Assembly: GCA_965200945.1 (NCBI GenBank)
Contig: OZ241749.1
Coordinates: 4,526,001 to 4,590,000, forward strand
DNA from: JADCRZ01 sp965200945
Lineage (GTDB): Bacteria; Bacteroidota; Bacteroidia; Chitinophagales; Chitinophagaceae
Length of the DNA stretch: 64,000 bases
Direction: 5' to 3'
Position 1 is the first letter of the stretch, and the number at the start of each line of letters is the position of its first letter. The notes under the pieces are model-generated. The model worked only from the letters and a program-made list of their open reading frames with translations. It was not told where the DNA came from and made no database searches. Both the position numbers and the translations under genes were made by a program. Positions 40,634 through 49,197 of the stretch are shown here, piece by piece.

Positions 40634-40661
40634 GCAGAGACGCGATGCATCGCGTCTCTGC
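40634..40661. repeat. 28-base perfect palindrome between aroB and aroA (copy 1)
   Basis: GCAGAGACGCGATG is followed by its exact reverse complement. A related element lies at 57266-57293, sharing the AGAGACGC/GCGTCTCT arms. The repeat starts at the first base after the aroB stop and ends 16 bases before the aroA ATG. It is open in the aroA frame and so creates a false N-terminal extension of aroA. Confidence 0.8.
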
Positions 40662-40677
40662 TTCTTACATATTTCCC

Positions 40678-41940
40678 ATGAACGTAACCATTCATCCTTC
40701 TCCTATAAAAGGCTCCGTGCAGGCGCCGGTTTCCAAGAGCTCTATGCAACGGGCATGCGCAGCCGCTTTGCTGGCAAAAGGCAGCAGCCGTATCCTGCAG
40801 CCGGGAAAAAGCAATGATGACCTGGCTGCGATCGATGTGATCCGGAAACTGGGTGCGCAGGTGACAGAGAATAAAGACGGATCACTGACCATCGAAAGCA
40901 ACGGCGTAGATCCGCAGGCGGATGAGATCAACTGCGGCGAATCGGGGCTTGGCATCCGGATGTTTACCCCGATTGCTGCCCTCAGCGAACGCCGGATCAG
41001 CATCACAGGTACCGGCAGCCTGGTGAGCCGCCCCATGAACTTCTTCGAAGAGGTATTGCCAAGGGCGGGCGTCTCCGTAGAAACAAACCATGGCAAGCTT
41101 CCCCTGCACATCAAAGGGCCGCTGCATCCGAAAGAGATCGATGTGGATGGCTCCCTGAGCTCGCAGTTTCTGACCGGACTGCTCATGGCCTATGGTGCTG
41201 CAGGTGCCGCCCACACCTCTATCCATGTACGCAACCTTACCAGCAAACCATATATCGACCTTACCCTCGATGTGATGAACCGCTTCGGGATCAAAGTAGA
41301 GAACAGCAATTACAAAAGTTTCCATTTTACTGCCCCTGGCACTTATCAACCCACCACTTATACGGTGGAAGGCGACTGGAGCGGCGGCGCCTTTCTGCTG
41401 GTGGCCGGCGCCCTGGCCGGTGAAATCACCGTGAACGGACTCGATGCCGCTTCGGTGCAGGCCGACAAAGCCATCCTGAAAGCACTGAGCGACTGCGGTG
41501 CTCAGCTTACCACCGGCAACAACCAGATCACGGTAGGACCAGGCCCGCTGAAATCTTTTTTCTTTGATGCCACGGATTGTCCCGACCTGTTTCCTCCGCT
41601 GGTGGCGCTGGCGGCTTATTGTAAGGGTACCACCGAACTCAGGGGCGTTCAGCGGCTGACGCATAAGGAAAGCAACCGCGCGCTGACCCTTCAGCTTGAA
41701 TTCAGGAAGATGGGGGTACCCATCGATCTGCATCACGACCTGATGGTGGTACATGGCGGCAAGCCGCTGCAGGGCGCAGTCGTGCATTCACATCATGATC
41801 ACCGCATCGCCATGGCATGCGCCGTGGCCGGGCTCAGAGCAGAAGGAGACGTTGTGATCGAAGTGGCGCAAGCGATCAACAAATCTTACCCTGCATTCTA
41901 CCAGGATCTGCTTGCACTCGGTGCACCAGTCCAATTTTAA
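40678..41940 (+). CDS. aroA: 3-phosphoshikimate 1-carboxyvinyltransferase (EPSP synthase)
   Basis: AroA joins phosphoenolpyruvate to shikimate-3-phosphate. I start at ATG 40678 (MNVTIHPSPIKGS), which gives 420 residues of normal length. The longer frame from 40630 would read through the palindrome. Motifs include the substrate-binding SSMQRACAAALL, CGESGLGIRMF, GSLSSQFLTGLL, ESNRALTL and HHDHRIAMA. It ends 19 bases before aroC. Confidence 0.95.
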   Translation: MNVTIHPSPIKGSVQAPVSKSSMQRACAAALLAKGSSRILQPGKSNDDLAAIDVIRKLGAQVTENKDGSLTIESNGVDPQADEINCGESGLGIRMFTPIAALSERRISITGTGSLVSRPMNFFEEVLPRAGVSVETNHGKLPLHIKGPLHPKEIDVDGSLSSQFLTGLLMAYGAAGAAHTSIHVRNLTSKPYIDLTLDVMNRFGIKVENSNYKSFHFTAPGTYQPTTYTVEGDWSGGAFLLVAGALAGEITVNGLDAASVQADKAILKALSDCGAQLTTGNNQITVGPGPLKSFFFDATDCPDLFPPLVALAAYCKGTTELRGVQRLTHKESNRALTLQLEFRKMGVPIDLHHDLMVVHGGKPLQGAVVHSHHDHRIAMACAVAGLRAEGDVVIEVAQAINKSYPAFYQDLLALGAPVQF

Positions 41941-41959
41941 ACCTCCGAAGCAATCGCAT

Positions 41960-42979
41960 ATGAATACATTGGGACGCCTCTTCCGCATATCCATCTTTGG
42001 TGAATCGCACGGGGAAAGCGTGGGCGTGAACATCGACGGCTGCCCGGCCGGACTTCCGATCGGGGTGACTGATTTTTACACCGACATAGAGCGTAGAAAG
42101 GGGGGCATGCAAAAAGGCACGACGCCCCGCAAGGAAGATGACCTGCCGATATTCAAAAGCGGCGTGTTCAACAACAAGACCACCGGCGCTCCCATCACCA
42201 TTCTTTTCGAGAACAACAATACCCGTTCAACAGATTACGAGAAACAGCGCGCCGTACCCCGCCCGGGGCATGCCGATTTTGTTGCCAGCAAGAAATTCGG
42301 GGGATACGAAGATTTCAGGGGTGGAGGTCATTTTTCGGGGCGCCTGACGGTGGCGCTGGTGGCCGCAGGCGTGATCGCCAAGAAACTGCTGGCGGAAGGT
42401 CTTGTACACGACATCCCTCCGGTGCAGGTAGCTGCCCGCATCACGGAGATCGGCGGCGAAGCAGATCCGGAGAAAGGGCTGCAGAAAGCCATCGACGCAA
42501 AAGACAGCGTGGGCGGTATAGTGGAATGCAGCGTGCAGGGACTGCCACTGGGCCTGGGCGAGCCTTTTTTTGATTCAGTGGAATCGGTATTGAGTCATGC
42601 CGTATTTGCCATCCCGGCCGTTCGGGGGGTAGAGTTCGGAACAGGGTTTGCCGCAGCCCGTATGTTCGGCAGCGAGCACAACGACGCCATCGAAGACATG
42701 GCCGGTAAAACAAAGACCAATCATGCCGGCGGCATCGTGGGCGGCATCACCAATGGCAACGAGCTCCTTTTTCGCATCGCCATCAAACCGACCTCTTCCA
42801 CACCCAAAGTGCAGCAAACCCTCAACTGGCAAACCGGTGAAACAGAAGATTTCTCCGTAAAAGGCCGTCACGATCTTTGCATCGCCTTGCGTGTGCCCGT
42901 TGTGCTTGAAGCCATTACCGCCGTTGTGATGGCCGACTTCATGATGCTGGAGCAGCAGATTTCAAGAACAATCAAATAA
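41960..42979 (+). CDS. aroC: Chorismate synthase
   Basis: AroC eliminates phosphate from EPSP to give chorismate, with reduced FMN as cofactor. The 339-residue protein starts at ATG 41960 with NTLGRLFRISIFGESHGESVG, the usual N-terminus. It has RPGHADF, GGGHFSGRLT and the FGSEHND segment carrying conserved His residues. It completes a chorismate block with DAHP synthase, aroB and aroA; aroQ/D, aroE and aroK are not in the window. Confidence 0.96.
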   Translation: MNTLGRLFRISIFGESHGESVGVNIDGCPAGLPIGVTDFYTDIERRKGGMQKGTTPRKEDDLPIFKSGVFNNKTTGAPITILFENNNTRSTDYEKQRAVPRPGHADFVASKKFGGYEDFRGGGHFSGRLTVALVAAGVIAKKLLAEGLVHDIPPVQVAARITEIGGEADPEKGLQKAIDAKDSVGGIVECSVQGLPLGLGEPFFDSVESVLSHAVFAIPAVRGVEFGTGFAAARMFGSEHNDAIEDMAGKTKTNHAGGIVGGITNGNELLFRIAIKPTSSTPKVQQTLNWQTGETEDFSVKGRHDLCIALRVPVVLEAITAVVMADFMMLEQQISRTIK

Positions 42980-43002
42980 CAGTCAAACCTCCTACAATAC
43001 AT

Positions 43003-43299
43003 ATGCATCACTACAATATCAACGCAGCCATCCAGGTCGTTCCGATCGGAAGAGACCGGCATCCGTATGAATGGGTAGATGAAACCATCGAGATCATCCA
43101 GAAAGCCGGACTGCCCTACGAAGTGGGCCCGTTTTCGACCGTCATAGAAGGAAAATACGAAGAGGTATTGAAAGTGATCAACGATATCAACGCGCATCTC
43201 TACAAACGCAACTGTCCGGAATGGATCACCAACGTACAGATACAGATCCGGAGCAATGGCGACATCACCGCGCTTGAGAAGGTTGAGAAGTACCGCTGA
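43003..43299 (+). CDS. Small thiamine-binding-type protein (MTH1187/YkoF-like)
   Basis: The 98-residue protein matches the compact ferredoxin-like fold of the MTH1187 family: an opening strand NINAAIQVVPIGRD, then VDETIEIIQKAGLPYEVGPFST and a charged GKYEEVLKVI helix. Members bind thiamine or its precursors in some species, but the function here is unknown. It starts 23 bases after aroC and is probably the last gene of the operon. No link to aromatic synthesis is evident. Confidence 0.8.
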   Translation: MHHYNINAAIQVVPIGRDRHPYEWVDETIEIIQKAGLPYEVGPFSTVIEGKYEEVLKVINDINAHLYKRNCPEWITNVQIQIRSNGDITALEKVEKYR

Positions 43300-43604
43300 C
43301 CCCTGCGGCTCTTCCTGTGATTTTGTTAAACCGCTTTTCCCAACTCCTCCGGGAACGATTTTTTAACTTCTGGCAAAACAGTAGATGGATTTGTAATTAC
43401 AACCTCTTTGTATATTTTTATGTCTTTGAGAATGACCGGTGTTCCGGTACCAACTGCTGACCCTGAGATGCTACTTTGAAAGAAACCATGAAAAGCAACG
43501 TGTTGTGAACGAGCAGGCCGAAAGCCCGTTTCCGTTTCTGAAAAAGCTCACAGGCTTCGTGCCTGGCTGATCAACAGGGAAAATCAAACAAATTTTAATT
43601 GATT
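43300..43604. other. Intergenic stretch before the L,D-transpeptidase gene
   Basis: I see no gene in these 305 bases. There are short dyads (ACCGG..CCGGT near 43437-43461) and some TTTG-containing boxes, but none with both promoter elements at proper spacing. A TPP-riboswitch-like CTGAGATG occurs without the rest of that motif. Confidence 0.4.
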
Positions 43605-45284
43605 ATGAAGCGTTTGAACCATTTTATGGCCGTCGTGGCACTGTTTTGCGCGGTGGCATCGGTTAGCTCGTGCAGGAATTCGGGAAAGCCGCCGGAAAAA
43701 GATATCGTGAAAGATGAGGAACAGCTGGATGACCAGGTAAGCAAAGACCTCCGCACAACCCTGAAATATGCCGATGACAACAAAGGCATGATCAACGATA
43801 CGACCGCGCTGGCTTCCTTCCCGATGGTGAAGAGCGTATACAGCAAGAACGACTTCAAGGCTTTCTGGAGCAGCCAGGATGCATTTGAACCCATGGGTGA
43901 TTCGATGTACGCCATGATCGAACGGGGCGAGGAGTGGGGATTGTTTCCGGAAGATTATCATTACCGGGCGCTGAAAGGGATCAGGACGCAGATGCAGAAA
44001 GATTCGGTTTCGCGCCGCGATGCCGCCTTGTGGACACGTGCTGACGTTTTGCTGACCGAAGCTTATTTCTCCATGGCCAGGCACCTCAAACTCGGCCGCC
44101 TCAGCAGCGACAGCGTTACACAAAAGAAAGATTCCCTTTTCAGTGACGCCTTCTTCCTTCAGACTTTCAACAACGCTATCTCCCAGCATAACATCATCGC
44201 ATCGCTGCAGGATCTCGAGCCCCGCTATCCCGGCTACCAGCGGATCAAAGACGGTATAAAGGCTTTTCTTGATTCGGCACGGTTTAAACCTTACACCTAC
44301 ATTTTTTACCCCGGCAAAGACTCCCTGGCCTTTGTAAAATCGCTTCAGAAGCGGCTGTCGGAGGATGGCTTTCTGCACGATACTACCGGGGCAGCCGACA
44401 GCACGTCCATATCAGACGGGATCCGTCGCTACCAGCAATCGAAAAATATTACTGTCACCGGCAAGATCAGCGAATCACTGGTCCGCAGCCTCAACAACAC
44501 CGACTGGGAACGGTTCAAAAGCGTAGCCCTGACGCTTGACCGCTACAAGCTGCTTCCCGACACGCTGCCGCCCACCTATGTTCTTGTCAACCTGCCTTCT
44601 TATTCCCTGTACGTGTACGATGATGATACCCTCGCCCTGCAGTCGCGTGTGATCGTGGGCAGTCCGCGCACCAGAACTCCGCTCCTGAACAGCGCCATCT
44701 CCAATTTTATCACGTATCCGCAGTGGACGGTTCCCTACAGCATTATTTTCAGGGAGATGCTGCCCCGGATACAGCGCGATGTCAACTACCTGCAGCGCCA
44801 GAACCTGATGGTGGTGAACAACAACGACGAAGTGCTCGACCCTCACACCATCGACTGGTCGAAGCTGAACGAAAAACATTTTCCGTACCTGATCCGGCAA
44901 AAAGAGGGCGACGACAATTCGCTCGGGGTGATCAAGTTTAATTTCCGCAACAAGTATAGTGTTTATCTCCACGATACAAATTCACGCTGGCAGTTCAACA
45001 AGGCGGTACGCGATATCAGCCATGGCTGTGTAAGGGTGCAGGAATGGGAAAAGTTGTCGCACTTCCTGGTGCGGGCCGATACGGTGCGGTACCCGGCCGA
45101 CACGCTGCGGGCGTGGATCAGCCGGCAGGAAAAGCATACCGTTTCCGGTTTCCCCAGGGTGCCGCTTTTTATCCGTTACCTGACGATAGACGGGAAAGGG
45201 GGAAAACTGATTTTTTACAGCGATATTTACGGATACGACAGGCTGCTGAAAGAAAAATATTTTGCAGGAAAGAGAATAGTGTGA
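43605..45284 (+). CDS. L,D-transpeptidase (YcbB/LdtD-like), lipoprotein
   Basis: The 559-residue protein forms 3-3 crosslinks in peptidoglycan or attaches substrates to it. The N-terminus is a signal peptide ending in VSSC, so lipid anchoring is likely. A long helical domain follows, then a peptidoglycan-binding segment (about 245-300, SLQKRLSEDGFL). The YkuD catalytic domain carries HGCVRV at residues 473-478 with the catalytic Cys475. This is the layout of the large YcbB-type enzymes. I start at ATG 43605, two codons inside the longest frame. RlpA-like and PBP genes follow downstream, an envelope neighbourhood. Confidence 0.92.
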   Translation: MKRLNHFMAVVALFCAVASVSSCRNSGKPPEKDIVKDEEQLDDQVSKDLRTTLKYADDNKGMINDTTALASFPMVKSVYSKNDFKAFWSSQDAFEPMGDSMYAMIERGEEWGLFPEDYHYRALKGIRTQMQKDSVSRRDAALWTRADVLLTEAYFSMARHLKLGRLSSDSVTQKKDSLFSDAFFLQTFNNAISQHNIIASLQDLEPRYPGYQRIKDGIKAFLDSARFKPYTYIFYPGKDSLAFVKSLQKRLSEDGFLHDTTGAADSTSISDGIRRYQQSKNITVTGKISESLVRSLNNTDWERFKSVALTLDRYKLLPDTLPPTYVLVNLPSYSLYVYDDDTLALQSRVIVGSPRTRTPLLNSAISNFITYPQWTVPYSIIFREMLPRIQRDVNYLQRQNLMVVNNNDEVLDPHTIDWSKLNEKHFPYLIRQKEGDDNSLGVIKFNFRNKYSVYLHDTNSRWQFNKAVRDISHGCVRVQEWEKLSHFLVRADTVRYPADTLRAWISRQEKHTVSGFPRVPLFIRYLTIDGKGGKLIFYSDIYGYDRLLKEKYFAGKRIV

Positions 45285-45348
45285 TACCGGTGTTTTTCTG
45301 TGTGGTTAATTGCCGTCGCTTATTTACTGGCGGAATAAACACACGTTC

Positions 45349-45810
45349 ATGAAAAAGATCATCTGCCTTCTGACTGCTTCGCTGTTGCTGTTGCTGCCGC
45401 TGCTTGTAATGCCACAGTCCAAAAAACAGAAGCACAGAGCCCACCGGAAGGTCCATCGCACCCACCATACACACAAAACATCCCGAAGAAAACCTGTTCC
45501 GCATACCACCGGTGCGCGCATCGGACTCGCCAGCTTCTACAGCAACAGGTTCAGCGGCCGCAAAACGGCCAGTGGAGAAAAGTTCAGCCAGAAAAGGCTT
45601 ACCGCCGCCTACAATGCCGTTCCGCTGGGAACCATGATCAGGGTGGTCAATCTGAAGAACAACCGGACGGTTGTTGTAAAGGTGAACGACCGGCTGCACC
45701 ACCGGAACCGCCGGCTGGTCGACCTTTCAAAAGCTGCCGCCATGCAGCTCAAAATGATGGCACAGGGAGTTGTGAAAGTGAAGATCCTTGTTCTCCGTAA
45801 AATCCGGTAA
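45349..45810 (+). CDS. RlpA-like double-psi beta-barrel protein
   Basis: The 153-residue exported protein has a signal peptide (MKKIICLLTASLLLLLPLL). A very His/Arg/Lys-rich linker (about 23-52) precedes one RlpA-type domain: GLASFYSNRFSGRKTASGE, TAAYNAVPLGTMIRV, VNDRLHHRNRRLVDLS. In RlpA this domain cleaves denuded glycan strands. The usual DRGPF after the strand reads DRLHH here, so activity is uncertain. There is no SPOR domain. It follows the L,D-transpeptidase gene by 64 bases on the same strand. Confidence 0.85.
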   Translation: MKKIICLLTASLLLLLPLLVMPQSKKQKHRAHRKVHRTHHTHKTSRRKPVPHTTGARIGLASFYSNRFSGRKTASGEKFSQKRLTAAYNAVPLGTMIRVVNLKNNRTVVVKVNDRLHHRNRRLVDLSKAAAMQLKMMAQGVVKVKILVLRKIR

Positions 45811-45891
45811 TTCGTTAAAAGAAGGTGAATATTATTTCCCGGTTTGAACCTTACCTGTTATTTTCGCTGCTATTCATTCAAACTGTTTATC

Positions 45892-46482
45892 ATGAAAAAA
45901 GTCCTTCCACTGTTAGTGGCTTTGGTTATGGGTTGCAAAGCTTTTAGCCAGGATAGCAGCTACATCAAACCACCTACTCTCGGCATCCAGTTTATCTTCA
46001 ACGATTTTCAAACCGCTTCATCGATCAGAACAACATCGCTGAGCGCCACCATTCGCGATAAAAAGCTGGCCCATCTCAAGAACATGAGCCCTGGGCTGGC
46101 CATCAATTATTTCCAGGGGCTGACCAGCCACTTCGATCTTTCCACCTCCCTCGAAATGTCTTTCCTCGATTACCCGATCCAGGGAAAAAGCGCTTTCAAC
46201 GGCAACAACCTGCTGCTGGAAGCCAACGCCATGATCAATGCCAAAATGCTTCCCGACAAATACTATTTTGTTCCGTATCTCTCGGGCGGACTGGGCATAT
46301 CGAAGTATCAAAGTTATTATGGAACGTTTATTCCGCTGGGAGTGGGCGTTCAGGTGAACATTTTCGACGAGGCTTTTTTCTTTGTGAATTCGCAGTACCG
46401 GCTGAAGGTGTCGGATAACACCAACTACCATCTTTTTGCCAGCATCGGGTTTGCAGGTACAATCGGCGCCCGGAAAAAATAA
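45892..46482 (+). CDS. Exported beta-rich protein, probably outer-membrane
   Basis: The 196-residue protein has a signal peptide (start ATG 45892, cleavage near KAFSQ). It consists of alternating strands ending in aromatic residues, as in small outer-membrane barrels (YLSGGLGISKYQSYYG, FFFVNSQYRLKV, NYHLFASIGFAGT). I cannot name a family. The in-frame ATG at 45844 would put 16 residues before the signal peptide and is unlikely. It ends at a long palindromic terminator shared with the convergent PBP gene. Confidence 0.7.
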   Translation: MKKVLPLLVALVMGCKAFSQDSSYIKPPTLGIQFIFNDFQTASSIRTTSLSATIRDKKLAHLKNMSPGLAINYFQGLTSHFDLSTSLEMSFLDYPIQGKSAFNGNNLLLEANAMINAKMLPDKYYFVPYLSGGLGISKYQSYYGTFIPLGVGVQVNIFDEAFFFVNSQYRLKVSDNTNYHLFASIGFAGTIGARKK

Positions 46483-46515
46483 GGAACAAAAGGTACACCG
46501 GTAAGAAGTCACTTC

Positions 46516-46569
46516 ATAAAGACCAATAAAAAAGCGCCCGGTACCGGGCGCTTTTTTATTGGTCTTTAT
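46516..46569. terminator. 54-base perfect palindrome, bidirectional terminator
   Basis: The 27-base arms are exact reverse complements around GTAC, with the core AAAAAAGCGCCCG/CGGGCGCTTTTTT. It serves the beta-barrel gene from the left and the PBP gene from the right, whose stop codon lies within it (46556-46558). Confidence 0.9.
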
Positions 46570-49033
46570 TATTTTTCCCTCCTCCGAAGAGCCGGCCAAA
46601 GAAGCCTTTCTTCTTTTTGGGGTCTTTGTCATCCGGTTGTTCCGCGGGTTTATCGGCGGTGGGCTTGTCTGTCTTCTTTTCTTTTTCCTTTGAGTTTGCC
46701 TCTTTTAAAATACGCTGTTCTTCTGGGGATAAACTGGTCTCTTTAGGGGCCTGGTGCTGAGGCGTGTTCTTGATGGTGTCGGGCTCGGTGAGGTAATCAT
46801 TGGCGCTTCCGTTCCCCTGGTCGCTGCCTTCGGCGCCCGGAGGCGGTGTCTGGTCGATGTCTTTGTAGTCGAACATGGCGTCGTTCTTCATGTTCTCGGG
46901 CTGCAGGAAGCGGGCGTCGCGTTCAATCCCCAGGGTTCTGTCGGCATACACTTTCTGCATAAAATACTCCATGATGGGCCGTGCTGCCGCACCGCCCATA
47001 CCCAGGGCGCTTTCGAGGCGTATGAACCGGTTGTCGCAACCGACCCAGGTGCCACCGAGTAACTGGGGGGTATACCCAAAAAACCAGGCATCCGAGTTGT
47101 CGTTGGTGGTACCTGTTTTGCCCCCCATTTCGGCAGCGCCGAGGCGGCCTCGCAAACCGGCAGCCGTACCTATATCCACCACGTTCTGCATCATCTTGCA
47201 CATGGTATAGGCGGAAGATTCGCTGATGACCTGGTTGATGGAAGTGCCGAAGCTTTCAAGCAGGTTGCCGTTCTTGTCTTCGATGCTGGTGATGTACAGC
47301 GGCTTGGTGCTGTAGCCGTTGTTGGGGAACATGGTATAGCCCCACAGCATTTCATACAGCGACAGGTCGCAGGAACCCAGCGCGATGGACGGGTAAGGAT
47401 CCACTTTTGTTTGTATGTTGATACGCTTGAGAAAGTCTACAAAGCGCTGAGGCGTAACCTGCTTCATGATGTAGGCAGCCACTTCGTTGACTGACCAGGT
47501 GAGCCCGCTCAGCATGGTGCGTGTGCCGCCCTTGCCTTTGTCTTTGTTAGGCACCCATCCAAACCCTTCAAAATACTGGGCGGAGGCTTCACAGGGCGTT
47601 TCAGGCGTGAAGCCGGCTTCTTCAATGGCCTCGCAATACAGGAAGGGCTTGATGGATGAGCCCACCTGCCGTTTGGTGTTGATGTTGGCGTGGTCGAATT
47701 TATAATTCTTGAAATCTATGCCGCCCACCCATGCCTTGATCTCACCGGTGGTGGGGTCCATCACGGTAAAAGCCGTCTGGATCATCTGCCGGTTGTACTT
47801 GATGGAATCGAGCGGCGTCATCACCGTGTCTTTTTCATGTTTGTCGTTCCAGGCAAACACTTTCATCGGTACTTTCTTATGGAAGGAGCTTTTGATCTCA
47901 GCTTCCGTCATGCCTTCTTCCGCTTCATTCTCCCAGCGGTCGCTGGCTTTCATAGCGGCGTTCAGGATATTTTCGTGCCCGTACCACACTTTCCCGGTTT
48001 TCAGGCTGCTCTGCATGTTCATGTATTTCTGCAGCACGGGCATATGCTTTTCAATCGCTTCTTCCGCATACAGCTGCATGCGCGGATTGATGGTAGTGTG
48101 TATCTTCAGTCCATCCTCATAAATATCATAGGGTTCGCCGGTCGCCGGGTTGGTATGATCCTTACACCACCTCTTGAGGTCTTCCCGCACGATCTCGCAG
48201 AAGTAAGGCGCAAGACCAGACGACTCATCGATCTTTTTGTAATTGAGTTTGATAAGCTTGCTTTTGAGGCCAGATGCTTCCGCCTCGCTCAGGTAGTTAT
48301 TTTTAACCATCTGGTTGATCACCGTGTTTCTGCGGTCGAAAGCCTGCTTGGGATTGCTGCGGGGGTTGTAGATGTAATTTCCTTTCAGCATGCCAACCAG
48401 TACGGCGGCTTCTTCCAGGTTCAGGCGGTCAGGTTCTTTCTGAAAAAATGTAAGGGAAGCGTTGCGGATGCCGTATACGTTGTCGCCAAACGGAACCGCA
48501 TTGAGATAGAGGGCGATGATCTCTTCTTTGGTAAAATTGCGCTCCAGCTTGATGGCGATGATCCATTCCTTCAGTTTCTCGATGATGCGCGCGACAACAT
48601 TTTTGGAACCCTGGCCTAGCATGGCCTTTGCAAGCTGCTGCGTGATGGTGCTGCCGCCGCCTTCGCGGCCCAGCAGGGCCACCGCCCTGATAACGGATTT
48701 GGCATCGATGCCCGAATGGCTGTAAAAGCGTTCGTCTTCGGTTGCCACCAATGCGTTTACGACATGCCGTGAGATATCCTTGTAACCGACAATGCTCCTG
48801 TTGCCTTTTTCCTTGTAAAATTTCGCCATCGGCGTACCGTCGATCGCGATCACTTCCGAAGCTTCAATGATAGATGGATTTTCGAGCTGGGAGAGAGAGG
48901 GCATTTTTCCGAACACCCCAAAATTGATGAGCAGGAGCAGCAACACGAATGCGCCCAGGCCGGTCAGAAATATTTTCCAGAAGAGTGAGTTATAATTACG
49001 GCCTTTGCGGCTTGGTTTAGCTGACTTTTTCAT
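46556..49033 (-). CDS. Class A penicillin-binding protein (PBP1A type)
   Basis: The 825-residue bifunctional peptidoglycan synthase has one N-terminal membrane segment (about residues 18-40). The GT51 glycosyltransferase domain has ATEDERFY with catalytic Glu99 and GGSTITQQL at 126-134. The transpeptidase domain has SxxK in GSSIKPF (Ser459, Lys462), SVN in TWSVNEVAAY, and KTG in GGKTGTTNDNSDAWF (Lys near 639). The C-terminal tail (about 755-825) is low-complexity and highly charged, ending in a basic GFFGRLFGGGKNN stretch. The last codons lie in a palindromic terminator. Confidence 0.96.
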   Translation of the reverse strand: MKKSAKPSRKGRNYNSLFWKIFLTGLGAFVLLLLLINFGVFGKMPSLSQLENPSIIEASEVIAIDGTPMAKFYKEKGNRSIVGYKDISRHVVNALVATEDERFYSHSGIDAKSVIRAVALLGREGGGSTITQQLAKAMLGQGSKNVVARIIEKLKEWIIAIKLERNFTKEEIIALYLNAVPFGDNVYGIRNASLTFFQKEPDRLNLEEAAVLVGMLKGNYIYNPRSNPKQAFDRRNTVINQMVKNNYLSEAEASGLKSKLIKLNYKKIDESSGLAPYFCEIVREDLKRWCKDHTNPATGEPYDIYEDGLKIHTTINPRMQLYAEEAIEKHMPVLQKYMNMQSSLKTGKVWYGHENILNAAMKASDRWENEAEEGMTEAEIKSSFHKKVPMKVFAWNDKHEKDTVMTPLDSIKYNRQMIQTAFTVMDPTTGEIKAWVGGIDFKNYKFDHANINTKRQVGSSIKPFLYCEAIEEAGFTPETPCEASAQYFEGFGWVPNKDKGKGGTRTMLSGLTWSVNEVAAYIMKQVTPQRFVDFLKRINIQTKVDPYPSIALGSCDLSLYEMLWGYTMFPNNGYSTKPLYITSIEDKNGNLLESFGTSINQVISESSAYTMCKMMQNVVDIGTAAGLRGRLGAAEMGGKTGTTNDNSDAWFFGYTPQLLGGTWVGCDNRFIRLESALGMGGAAARPIMEYFMQKVYADRTLGIERDARFLQPENMKNDAMFDYKDIDQTPPPGAEGSDQGNGSANDYLTEPDTIKNTPQHQAPKETSLSPEEQRILKEANSKEKEKKTDKPTADKPAEQPDDKDPKKKKGFFGRLFGGGKNNKDQ

Positions 49034-49197
49034 ACGTTGACAGAATGGTTGACGACCCGTTTCGACGCAACCCCGAAGGTAGAGAATATAGCGGTGCTGA
49101 TGGATACAAGAGAAACTTAAAGTTTAGCTGCGGCACAGGACCGATCCATTCCGGAAACGCCATGCAACGCCTCCCTGAAAGCCATTAGAATCACATC

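Noticed and set aside
40630..40677. Apparent 4-base overlap of aroB and aroA
   Set aside because: The extra 16 codons are the palindromic repeat; the conserved AroA start is at 40678.
43455..43480. TPP-riboswitch-like CTGAGATG near a thiamine-binding-type gene
   Set aside because: The other conserved TPP segments (CCTGATCTGG, CGTAGGGA) and the three-way fold are absent, and the gene lies upstream of the element.
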